This document shows positions 40,420-49,412 of a stretch of 64,000 nucleotides of DNA, piece by piece. Below the pieces are notes generated by a model. It was given only the letters and a program-made list of their open reading frames with translations, ran no database searches and was not told the DNA's origin. The DNA is taken from the NCBI GenBank assembly GCA_014649555.1, contig BMTG01000001.1, forward strand, positions 62,001-126,000, written 5' to 3'. Within the stretch, counting starts at the first letter, position 1. Each line of letters starts with the position of its first letter. A program made the translations under genes and the position numbers. This DNA is from Streptomyces globisporus (lineage in GTDB: Bacteria; Actinomycetota; Actinomycetes; Streptomycetales; Streptomycetaceae).

Positions 40420-42072
40420 CTACGGGGCGGCCTCCGCCTTCTCCGCACCGTCCTGGTCCTGGTGGCCGCCCGGCCCGCCCATGCCCCGCAGCACCGTGAA
40501 GGCGACGAGGGAACCGAGCACCACCAGGACCGCGCACAGCGTCGCGGCGGTCTGGAGCCCTTCGGTGAAGGCGGAGCGGGCCAGGGAGAGCAGGGTGTCG
40601 CCGGTGCCGTCCGCGAGGTCGGCCGCGCTGTGGACGGCGCCGCCCAGCGTGTCCTCGGCGGCACGCGCCGCGTCGGCGGGCACGTCCGCGGGGAGTTCGC
40701 CTTTCAGTTCGCTCCGGTAGACGGCGGTCCCGATGCTGCCGATCACGGCGACGCCCAGCCCCAGCGCGAACTCCTGGATCGTCTCGGCGACGCTGGAGGC
40801 GGCGCCGGCCCGTTCCGGCGGTGCGGATCCGACGGCCAGTTCGAGGCCGAGGATCATCACCGGGGACACCCCGAAGGACATGCAGAAGACGCCGGCGACG
40901 AACAGGGCGATCGGCGAGTCGACGCTCATCTGGGAGAGCAGGGCGAACGCCCCGCAGGACACCAGCAGGCCGGATCCCATGATGACCGGCGGCCGGACCT
41001 TCTTGATGATGTTGCCGGTGGTGATGGCACCGGCGACCACGCCGAGCGCCATCGGCACCATCCACAGCCCTGCTTCCAACGGGCTGAGTCCGCGGACCAG
41101 TTGGAGATACTGGGCGACGAAGAACAGCGTGCCCGACATCACCAGCACGGCCAGGCCCATGATGCCGAGCGCCGGTCCGAAGCGCGGCGTGGAGAAGAGG
41201 CCGAGGTCCAGCAGGGGGTCGTCCAGCCTGCGCTGGCGCACCACGAAGGCCGCGCCGACCGCGAGTCCGCCGACGATCGACAGGGTGCTGGCCGCGCCGA
41301 GCCCGTGGGTGGCGATGTCCTTCATCCCGTAGATCACCGCGAGGACCGCGACGACCGACATCACGGCGCTGACGAAGTCGATGCGCCCCGCGCCCGGGTT
41401 GCGGTGCTCGGGCAGCAGCATCGGGCCCGCGACGAGTAGGAGCAGCATGACCGGGATGCCGAGCAGGAAGACCGAGCCCCACCAGAAGTGGGCGAGGAGC
41501 GCGCCTCCGGCGAGCGGGCCGAGCACACTGCCCGCGGAGAAGCAGACGGTCCACACACCGATCGCAGCCGTGCGCTGCTTCGGGTCGTGGAACATGGTCC
41601 GCAGCAGGGCCAGGGTGCTGGGCGCGAGGGTCGCCCCGGCGATGCCCAGCAGGGCCCGGGTCACGATGAGCATCTCCGGGCTGGTGGAGAACGCGGCGAG
41701 CGCCGAGGCCGCACCGAAGGCACAGGCGCCCGCCAGCAGGAGCCGCCTGCGCCCGATCCGGTCGCCGAGGGTGCCCATCATGACCAGGAATCCGGCCATC
41801 AGGAACCCGTAGATGTCCATGATCCACAGGAGCTGGGCCCCACTGGGCGCCAGATCAGCGCTCAGATGGGGGACGGCGAGGTAGAGAACGCTCAGGTCCA
41901 TGGAGAGCAGGAGGGTGGGCAGGGCGAGGACGGCGAGGCCGATCCATTCGCGCCGCCCGGCCTTCGGGGGTGCGGCGCCTTCGGCGGTCGCCGCTTGCGC
42001 GGTGACCGCTTCCGGGCCTGTGGTGCCGAGGGCGCCGTTCGCGTCCTCGCCCGTGCCGCTTTCGGTCGTCAT
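40420..42072 (-). CDS. MFS exporter, DHA2 (14-helix) family
   Basis: 550-aa drug:H+ antiporter-type transporter with about 14 membrane segments. After a 40-residue Ala/Gly/Glu tail come the first helix LALPTLLLSMDLSVLYLAVP with the family Asp, motif A as GTLGDRIGRRRLL, and motif C near GVWTVCFSAGSVLGPLAGG. It resembles the QacA/SmvA exporters of cationic and antibiotic compounds. It lies 12 bp after the preceding gene and is co-transcribed with it from the operator region at 43171-43214. Confidence 0.93.
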   Translation of the reverse strand: MTTESGTGEDANGALGTTGPEAVTAQAATAEGAAPPKAGRREWIGLAVLALPTLLLSMDLSVLYLAVPHLSADLAPSGAQLLWIMDIYGFLMAGFLVMMGTLGDRIGRRRLLLAGACAFGAASALAAFSTSPEMLIVTRALLGIAGATLAPSTLALLRTMFHDPKQRTAAIGVWTVCFSAGSVLGPLAGGALLAHFWWGSVFLLGIPVMLLLLVAGPMLLPEHRNPGAGRIDFVSAVMSVVAVLAVIYGMKDIATHGLGAASTLSIVGGLAVGAAFVVRQRRLDDPLLDLGLFSTPRFGPALGIMGLAVLVMSGTLFFVAQYLQLVRGLSPLEAGLWMVPMALGVVAGAITTGNIIKKVRPPVIMGSGLLVSCGAFALLSQMSVDSPIALFVAGVFCMSFGVSPVMILGLELAVGSAPPERAGAASSVAETIQEFALGLGVAVIGSIGTAVYRSELKGELPADVPADAARAAEDTLGGAVHSAADLADGTGDTLLSLARSAFTEGLQTAATLCAVLVVLGSLVAFTVLRGMGGPGGHQDQDGAEKAEAAP

Positions 42073-42084
42073 GTCGAGATGTCC

Positions 42085-43152
42085 TCAGTCCGTGGGGAGC
42101 GTGCCGCGGGGGACGCAGCGGCGGCCGGGTCCGTGGGTGATGCCGGAGGTGAACTCCTCGACGCGCTGCCACTCGGGCGTGACGACCGGGTTCTCCAGGA
42201 AGGCCCGGTGGGCGTCCTCGCCGCTCCACTCCGAGCAGTTCAGCACCTGCACCCCGCCGTCCGCCGCGGCACCGCTGATCAGGAAGTGCCGCGCGAGCAG
42301 GCCGGGGGTGGGCTCGGGCTGGGCCGTCTCGGCGACCGTGATCGCGTCGGCCCAGGCCCGCGCGTTCTCCGCGCTCCCGAAGCCGAAGGTGGTGATCACC
42401 ACGCAGCCGGGCGTGGCGGAGGAGCCCGCCGGGCCGGCGTCCACCGTCCTGCTGCGGTACGGGACGGCCACGAGCGCCGGGGACCGCTCGGCGCCCTCGA
42501 CCGCGCCGTCGCCCTCCACCGCCTGGCGGCCGAGCCGCTCGAAGTCCCTCAACTCGGCGCTGGAAGACCACTGTTCGTAGCCGAAGACGGTGTCTCCGTT
42601 GGTGCTGACGAAGACGGTGAGCGCACGCGGGGAGGCCGGCGCCGGGGTACGCCGCCAGGCATCGAGGAGGGTGTCGGCCACGGCGTTCTGCCGCTCCGGG
42701 GAGGTCGTCCAGCGGTGCAGTACGACGACGGGGGTGGAGACGTCCGCCCCTTCGACGGTGATGACGCTGGGCCCCGTCACCGTACCGTCCTCGTAGTGGC
42801 AGTACGTGTGCCCCTTCGCCAGGAACCCGCGGCCGTGCAGGAACGCGCCGTCGAGTTCGGCCCGCGCCTCGCCCGGCACGGGGCCCGGCAGCGGGTGCCG
42901 CAGGGCGAAGCGGAACAGGCCCTCGGTGGCGGGGTCCTGGCTCCACTCGCCACGCCCGGTGAAGTACGGCTCGCCGTGCTCGTCGCGAGGTCCGGTCAGC
43001 CGGACGATCCGGTCCGCACCGAACTCGATCTCCACGTCCACCGGCTCCGCGTCGCCCGTGGCGTCCTCGACGGCGCGGGCCTTCCAGACGCCCACCAGGG
43101 ACGGCGGAATCGTCAGGGCCGTGCCCTCGCCCTGCGTGGCGTGTTGGGTCAT
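42085..43152 (-). CDS. Three-domain protein with two antibiotic-biosynthesis-monooxygenase (ABM) folds
   Basis: 355-aa protein. Residues 1-135 look like a lipocalin-type domain (SLVGVWKARAV, FTGRGEWSQDP). Two ferredoxin-like ABM repeats follow (about 140-225 with YEQWSS, and 245-340 with LNCSEWSGEDAHRAFLENP). ABM domains oxidise aromatic polyketides without cofactors or only bind small ligands. Co-transcription with an MFS exporter suggests handling of the exported compound. The ATG at 43152 is preferred to a codon 11 residues upstream that lies within the operator region. Confidence 0.75.
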   Translation of the reverse strand: MTQHATQGEGTALTIPPSLVGVWKARAVEDATGDAEPVDVEIEFGADRIVRLTGPRDEHGEPYFTGRGEWSQDPATEGLFRFALRHPLPGPVPGEARAELDGAFLHGRGFLAKGHTYCHYEDGTVTGPSVITVEGADVSTPVVVLHRWTTSPERQNAVADTLLDAWRRTPAPASPRALTVFVSTNGDTVFGYEQWSSSAELRDFERLGRQAVEGDGAVEGAERSPALVAVPYRSRTVDAGPAGSSATPGCVVITTFGFGSAENARAWADAITVAETAQPEPTPGLLARHFLISGAAADGGVQVLNCSEWSGEDAHRAFLENPVVTPEWQRVEEFTSGITHGPGRRCVPRGTLPTD

Positions 43153-43170
43153 GGTGCACCTTCCCGGTCG

Positions 43171-43214
43171 GGGGTGAGTGTTCACTCACCCCAGGGTGAG
43201 TGAACACTCACCCT
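43171..43214. promoter_or_regulatory. Twin palindromic operators of the ABM-MFS operon
   Basis: Two adjacent palindromes with 10-bp arms: 43171-43192 with a TT centre and 43193-43214 with an AA centre. Each is nearly the reverse complement of the other, and both share the 9-bp arms GGGTGAGTG/CACTCACCC. They end 19 bp before the start codon. A TTGACG hexamer (43217-43222, minus strand) next to them could be the -35 box. The layout implies cooperative binding of two repressor dimers, most likely TetR-type. Confidence 0.75.
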
Positions 43215-43401
43215 CCCGTCAAATGCCTGGCGCGACCCGGTGCGGACTAGTCCCCCGTCGGGCGATTTACCACCTTTGCCGACCCTGGATTCCGGGACAC
43301 CCGGACAGCCGAAAGCGCCCCGACATCCCGGCAGCTGATGCGTACGGGAACGTCGAGGCGCTCGGCGGGCTCGGCGGCGGGGACCGTGCCCCGGGGTGCG
43401 G

Positions 43402-44283
43402 CTACGCGGTGCGCGGAGCCTTGGCGAGCTGGCGGGACTGGGCGACGAGGCGGTCGGCGCTGTCCCAGACCTCGGCGTCCTCCTCCAGGAAGCCGCCCGC
43501 GAGATTGCGGGTGGTGATGGCGACGCGCAGCGGGCCGGGCGCGGGGCGGCAGCGGATGTGGGTGGTCAGCTCGACCGTGGGGGTCCAGCCGGTCAGGCCC
43601 AGCTCGAACGAGGTCGGCGGCAGGGCGTCGACGGTGAGCAGCAGCGACAGCGGGTCCGCGTCACGGCCGTCGGCCAGGCCGAACCAGCCGCGCATTTCGC
43701 CCTTGCCGGACGGGGCGCCGATCGCCCAGCCGACGGTGGCCGGGTCGAGCTTGATGTCGAGGCGGTCGGTGATGGCGGAGCTGCCGGGGATCCTGGGCGC
43801 GCCGTCGCTCGGGCCGAGGCAGTGGTCCCGGTCGGGCATGGCGGGCGGCAGGGCCGTGGTGCGGACGTCGTCGGGGAGCGTGTCCAGGTCGCCGTAGGTG
43901 GCCAGGACCCGGATGCGCTCGACCTCGCTGCCGTCCTCCGCGTACTGGAAGAGGGAGGCCTGACCCGTGGAGAGGGTGCGACCGGTCCGGACGGTCTGGG
44001 TGCGGATCACCGCGGGGCCGGGCACGGAGGCGGTGAGGTAGTGCGCCGAGACGGAGAACGGGTCGGGGTGCGGCAGGGCCTCGCCGAGAGCCCGGCCGAG
44101 CAGGGCCAGCAGATAGCCGCCGTTGACGGCGTGGATGATCGTCCAGCCCGCGGAGAGCTCGGCGTCGTAGACGCCCTCCTCGCGCAGGGTGACCGCCGTG
44201 TCGCGGTCGAACTCGCTGTCGCCGATGGTCGCCGGTGCGGTCCGCGCCGCCCCGGTCACTGCCTCAGTCGCTGCCTGTGCCAT
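43402..44283 (-). CDS. Thioesterase-family protein (double hotdog)
   Basis: 293-aa protein of the acyl-CoA thioesterase II-like double-hotdog family. The first hotdog begins near residue 35 (AGWTIIHAVNGGYLLALLGRAL) and holds FSVSAHYLTASVPGPAVIRT. The second begins near residue 190 and ends AEVWDSADRLVAQSRQLA, a typical closing strand. It hydrolyses acyl thioesters in the cytoplasm; chain specificity is unknown. Start ATG 44283 (alternative GTG 44292); the ribosome site is weak. Confidence 0.87.
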   Translation of the reverse strand: MAQAATEAVTGAARTAPATIGDSEFDRDTAVTLREEGVYDAELSAGWTIIHAVNGGYLLALLGRALGEALPHPDPFSVSAHYLTASVPGPAVIRTQTVRTGRTLSTGQASLFQYAEDGSEVERIRVLATYGDLDTLPDDVRTTALPPAMPDRDHCLGPSDGAPRIPGSSAITDRLDIKLDPATVGWAIGAPSGKGEMRGWFGLADGRDADPLSLLLTVDALPPTSFELGLTGWTPTVELTTHIRCRPAPGPLRVAITTRNLAGGFLEEDAEVWDSADRLVAQSRQLAKAPRTA

Positions 44284-44369
44284 GGCATGCACGGTACATC
44301 CATTGCATTACTGAGCGGTAGCTTTTGCGTTGCCGAATCATGGCGGGCGGATCGCGGTGCGAGACACCC

Positions 44370-45041
44370 TCAGGTCGCCGCCGAGCCCTCCTCGGCCCGC
44401 GCGGAGGACCGGTTGTACGCGCGGGGCGCCCGCCAGTGGAAGCGCAGCGCCAGCAGCCGCAGGACGAACGCGGCGATCACCGCCATCCCGCTGGTCAGCG
44501 CGTTCAGGGTGTCGAAGCGGATACAGAGGACCACCATGGTCGCGCCGACGATCGCGGGCACCGCGTACAGGTCGCGGTCCCAGCGCAGCAGCGAGGGGAC
44601 CTCGTTGGCGAGGACGTCGCGCAGCACACCGCCACCGACCGCCGTGGCCAGGCCGAGCGCGGCGGACGCGGTGAGCCCGAGGCCGTACTCGTACGCCTTG
44701 ACCGTGCCGGTCACGCAGAACAGGCCGAGCCCCGCCGCGTCGAAGACGTTGACGCCGACCTGGATGCGCTCCACGTGCGGGTGGAGGAAGAAGACCAGGC
44801 CCGCGGCGAACAGCGGGGTGATGAAGTAGCCGAGGTCGGTGAAGGCGGCGGGCGGGATCGCGCCGATCATGACGTCACGGAACAGCCCTCCGCCCAGCGC
44901 TGTCACCTCCGCGAGAACCGCGATGCCGAAGACATCGAAGTTCTTGCGGACGGCGAGCAGGGCGCCCGAGATCGCGAAGACGAAGATCCCGACGAGGTCG
45001 AGCGCATGCTGGACGGAGGGCGTGAACAGTTCGGTGAGCAC
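44370..45041 (-). CDS. TRIC-type cation channel family protein (YicG-like)
   Basis: 223-aa membrane protein with seven hydrophobic segments and two glycine-rich repeats, GGGLFRDVMIG and GGGVLRDVLANEVP, the family signature. Bacterial TRIC homologues are trimeric potassium-permeable channels; the physiological ion here is not known. It lies 29 bp downstream of the peptide importer operon and may be co-transcribed as its last gene. Confidence 0.9.
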   Translation of the reverse strand: MLTELFTPSVQHALDLVGIFVFAISGALLAVRKNFDVFGIAVLAEVTALGGGLFRDVMIGAIPPAAFTDLGYFITPLFAAGLVFFLHPHVERIQVGVNVFDAAGLGLFCVTGTVKAYEYGLGLTASAALGLATAVGGGVLRDVLANEVPSLLRWDRDLYAVPAIVGATMVVLCIRFDTLNALTSGMAVIAAFVLRLLALRFHWRAPRAYNRSSARAEEGSAAT

Positions 45042-45070
45042 CGGGCAATTGTGCCGGTCCCGGACGCTCC

Positions 45071-46359
45071 CTAGGCCTTGGGGCTGCCCTCCGCCTTCTC
45101 CGTGGCGTCGGCCGTCCCCTTCTTGACGTCGGCCGTCTCGTTCGTGACGTCCGTGGCGTCCGAAGCCTTCTCCTCGGTCTCCTCGGCGGCCGCCGTCTTC
45201 TCCTTGGCGCCCGCGTCGGCCTGGGCCGGTACGGTCACGGGCTCCTTCTCAGGGGCGTCGGCCGCCGGGGCCCCGGTCTCGGTCTCGCCCTCCGAGACCT
45301 CCACGGCTTCGGCCGCCACCGTCTCCGTACCGACGACCGCCTCGATGCCGGTCGCCAGGGTCTGCTTCACCGTGCCGGCCTCGATCTCGGCCGTGAAGTG
45401 GCAGGCCACCTTGTGACCGTCGCCGGTGTCCAGCAGCGGCGGGCGCTCCGTGGCGCACTTGGTCTCCTGCACCCACGGGCAGCGGGTGTGGAAGCGGCAG
45501 CCGGCCGGCGGGTTCGCCGGGGAGGGCAGGTCGCCGTGGAGGAGGATGCGTTCGCGCCGGTCCTCGACCTCGGGGTCGGGCACCGGAACGGCCGACATCA
45601 GCGCCTTGGTGTACGGGTGCCGGGGCCCCGCGTACAGCGCGTCGCTCGGGGCCTCCTCGACGAGCCCGCCGAGGTACATCACCCCGATGACGTCCGAGAT
45701 GTGCCGGACGACGGCGAGGTCGTGCGCGATCACCAGGTAGGTCAGGCCGAGGGACTCCTGGAGCTCCTCCAGCAGGTTGATGACCTGCGCCTGGACCGAG
45801 ACGTCGAGCGCGGAGACCGGCTCGTCGCAGATGATCACGTCCGGCTCCAGGACCAGCGCGCGGGCGATGCCGATGCGCTGGCGCTGGCCGCCGGAGAACT
45901 CGTGCGGGTAGCGGGAGAGCGCATTGGACGGCAGGCCGACCTTGGCCAGGATGTCCTTGATCTTCTCCCGGCGCTCCGCCTGGTCCTTGCCGATACCGTG
46001 GGCGGCCATGCCCTCGGACAGGATCGACTCGATGTTCTGCCGGGGGTTGAGGCTGCCCAGCGGGTCCTGGAAGACCATCTGGAGGCGGCGGCGGAAGGCC
46101 CGCATCTCCTCGCCCGGCAGCTTCGCCAGGTCGGTGCCGTCGAAGACGACCCCGCCGTCGGTGATGTCGTTCAGCCGCAGGACCGCCCGGCCGAGCGTCG
46201 TCTTGCCGCAGCCCGACTCGCCGACCAGGCCGTACGTCTGACCGGCCTCGATGGACAGCGAGACGCCGTCGACCGCGTAGACGTGGCCCACCGTACGGTC
46301 GAAGAAGAGGCCCTTCTTGACCGGGAAGTGGACTTTGATGTCGTCCAGTTCGAGCAGGC

Positions 46360-46363
<4 letters not shown>
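45071..46363 (-). CDS. Peptide ABC importer ATPase (DppF-type) with long acidic tail
   Basis: 430-aa ATPase of a di/oligopeptide importer. Walker A is GESGCGKTT (about 41-49), the signature is SGGQRQRIGIARAL and Walker B is VIICDEPVSALD. The oligopeptide C-domain has the Cys cluster HTRCPWVQETKCATE that may bind iron-sulfur or zinc. After about residue 325 comes a roughly 100-residue Ala/Glu/Thr/Lys-rich, probably disordered tail that ordinary DppF proteins lack. The ATG at 46363 overlaps the stop of the partner ATPase gene (ATGA). Confidence 0.92.
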
Positions 46364-47352
<989 letters not shown>

Positions 47353-47358
47353 GGGACT

Positions 47359-48321
47359 TCAGCCTCGCAACTTCGGGTCGAGGGCTTCGCGCATGGCCTC
47401 GCCGAGCAGGGTGAAGCCGAGGGCGGTGATGATGATCCCGATGGCCGGATAGGCGGCCATCATCGGCTCGTTGTCGAAGAAGCGCTGTGCCTGGGAGAGC
47501 ATCACGCCCCACTCGGGAACGGCCGGGTCGGGATTGCCGAGACCCAGGTAGGACAGGGCCGCGGCCTCGATGATCGCGGTGGCCAGGCTCAGTGTGGCCT
47601 GGACGATCACCGGGCTGAGCGAGTTCGGCAGGATCTGCGTGAGCACGATCCGCTTGCGCCGGATGCCGACCGCCTTCGCGGCGAGCACGTAGTCGGCGCC
47701 GCCCTGCACCAGCATCGAACCGCGCAGCAGGCGGGCGAAGATGGGGATCTGGACGACACCCACGGCGATCATCACGGTGGTCAGCGACTGGCCGAGCACG
47801 GCGGCGATGGAGACCGCGAGCAGCAGCGAGGGCAGCGACAGCATGATGTCGGTGAAGCGCATGATCACGGTGTCGACGCGCTGCCCGGCCTTGCCGCCGA
47901 GGGTGGCGGCGGCTCCGGAGAGCACACCGACGAGCGCGCCGACGATCAGGCCGATGAGCATGGAGACCACACCGACGAGCAGCGTCTGCCGGGCGCCGAC
48001 GAGCCAGCGGGAGAACATGTCGCGGCCCAGATGGTCCAGGCCGAACCAGTTCTCGCCGCGCATGCCCACGAACTTGCCCTGGTTGGGGAAGACTTCGCTG
48101 CGCCAGTTCTGCGCGGTCGCGCCGTGCGGGGCGACCCAGGGGCCGATGATCGCGACGAGGACGAACGCTCCGATGATGACCGCGCCGATGATCGCCATCT
48201 TGCTGGAGCGCATCCGGCGGAACGCCTCGCGCCACAGGCTGGTGCCCGTGACGGCCTCCGAGCTCTGCGTCAGCTCGGCGAGACGGTCGATCTTGTCTGC
48301 TTTGTTGGTCAGGATCGTCAC
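47359..48321 (-). CDS. Peptide ABC importer permease (DppC-type)
   Basis: 320-aa permease with an N-terminal cytoplasmic segment, one leading helix (AIIGAVIIGAFVLVAIIG) and a five-helix core. The EAA loop appears as DYVLAAKAVGIRRKRIVLTQILPN-like sequence, shortened here to its key residues EAA-G-ILPN. It starts with GTG at 48321, one base after the preceding stop, so translation is coupled. Confidence 0.94.
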   Translation of the reverse strand: MTILTNKADKIDRLAELTQSSEAVTGTSLWREAFRRMRSSKMAIIGAVIIGAFVLVAIIGPWVAPHGATAQNWRSEVFPNQGKFVGMRGENWFGLDHLGRDMFSRWLVGARQTLLVGVVSMLIGLIVGALVGVLSGAAATLGGKAGQRVDTVIMRFTDIMLSLPSLLLAVSIAAVLGQSLTTVMIAVGVVQIPIFARLLRGSMLVQGGADYVLAAKAVGIRRKRIVLTQILPNSLSPVIVQATLSLATAIIEAAALSYLGLGNPDPAVPEWGVMLSQAQRFFDNEPMMAAYPAIGIIITALGFTLLGEAMREALDPKLRG

Positions 48322-48322
48322 G

Positions 48323-49327
48323 TCAGTGCACCCGCACTCTGGGGTCGATGATGCTGTACGCGAGGTCGACCAACAGGTTGATCAGCACGTACACCATCGC
48401 GATGAAGAGGATGAACCCGACGAGGACCGGGTAGTCGCGGCCGTCGATCGCGGTACGGATGAAGGAGCCGAGGCCGCCGAAGTCGAAGACGGACTCGGTG
48501 AGCACCGCTCCGGAGAGCAGGCTGCCGGTCAGCAGGCCGACCGCGGTGATCACCGGCAGCAGCGCGTTGCGCAGCACATGGCGTCCGCGCACGGTCTTCT
48601 TGTCGAGGCCCTTGGACTCGGCGGTGCGGATGTAGTCCTCGCCGAGCACCTCCAGGACGCTGGCGCGGGTCATCCGGACGATGACGGCGAGGGGAATCGA
48701 GGACAGTGCGACGGCGGGCAGGACCAAGTGCATGATCGCGTTCCAGCTCGCGTCGAACTCACCGGTCAACAGGCCGTCCAGGACGGCGAATCCGGTGACG
48801 TCGGTGGCGTTGATGCCGGAGTCGAGCCGCCCCTGGCTCGGGAACCACTGCAGCTGTACGGAGAAGATCCCGCGCAGCAGCACGGCCAGGAAGAAGACCG
48901 GGATGCAGATGCCGAGCAGCGATCCGGAGACGGAGGCGACGTCCAGCCAGCCGCCGCGGTGCTTGGCCGCGAGGTAGCCCATCGGGATGCCGACGACGAC
49001 GGCGATCAGGATCGCCGCGAGGCTCAGCTCCACGGTGGCGGGGAAGGCGCGGGTGAATTCGTCCCACACCGGCTGCCCGGTCTGGGTGGAGGTTCCGAGG
49101 TCGAGCTCGAAGATGCGCTTGAGGAAGCGCCAGTACTGGACGTGCACCGGCTCGTCGAGCCCGAGTGCACGGTTGATTCTCGCCACTTCGGCTTCGGTGG
49201 CCCGCTCGCCCAGGATCGCTGTGGCGGGTCCGCCGGGCAGTCGGTTCAGCCAGAGGAACAGCAGGACCGACAGGCCGAGCAGGGTGGGAATGAGCTGGAG
49301 AAGTCTTCTTACGACGAGTCGCAGCAC
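48323..49327 (-). CDS. Peptide ABC importer permease (DppB-type)
   Basis: 334-aa permease with six helices; the first is LQLIPTLLGLSVLLFLWL. The N-terminal TM_PBP1 element precedes the EAA loop around DYIRTAESKGLDKKTV. The GTG at 49327 (VLRLVVRRLLQ) is chosen for AAGGGG 8 nt upstream and family match; an extension to 49375 would enter the intercistronic hairpin. It follows the binding protein gene after 85 bp. Confidence 0.93.
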   Translation of the reverse strand: MLRLVVRRLLQLIPTLLGLSVLLFLWLNRLPGGPATAILGERATEAEVARINRALGLDEPVHVQYWRFLKRIFELDLGTSTQTGQPVWDEFTRAFPATVELSLAAILIAVVVGIPMGYLAAKHRGGWLDVASVSGSLLGICIPVFFLAVLLRGIFSVQLQWFPSQGRLDSGINATDVTGFAVLDGLLTGEFDASWNAIMHLVLPAVALSSIPLAVIVRMTRASVLEVLGEDYIRTAESKGLDKKTVRGRHVLRNALLPVITAVGLLTGSLLSGAVLTESVFDFGGLGSFIRTAIDGRDYPVLVGFILFIAMVYVLINLLVDLAYSIIDPRVRVH

Positions 49328-49360
49328 CCCGCATGCCCCTTTCTCACGTGCGTCGAAGCA

Positions 49361-49399
49361 GGTCCGCCCGGCCACCTGGTTGCTGTGGCCGGGCGGACC
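49361..49399 (-). terminator. Intercistronic hairpin after the binding-protein gene
   Basis: Perfect 15-bp stem (49361-49375 with 49385-49399) and a 9-nt loop, between the binding protein stop (49413) and the first permease (49327). In importer operons such hairpins lower downstream expression or protect the upstream mRNA, giving excess binding protein. Confidence 0.78.
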
Positions 49400-49412
49400 C
49401 GCTGGTGTGCGA

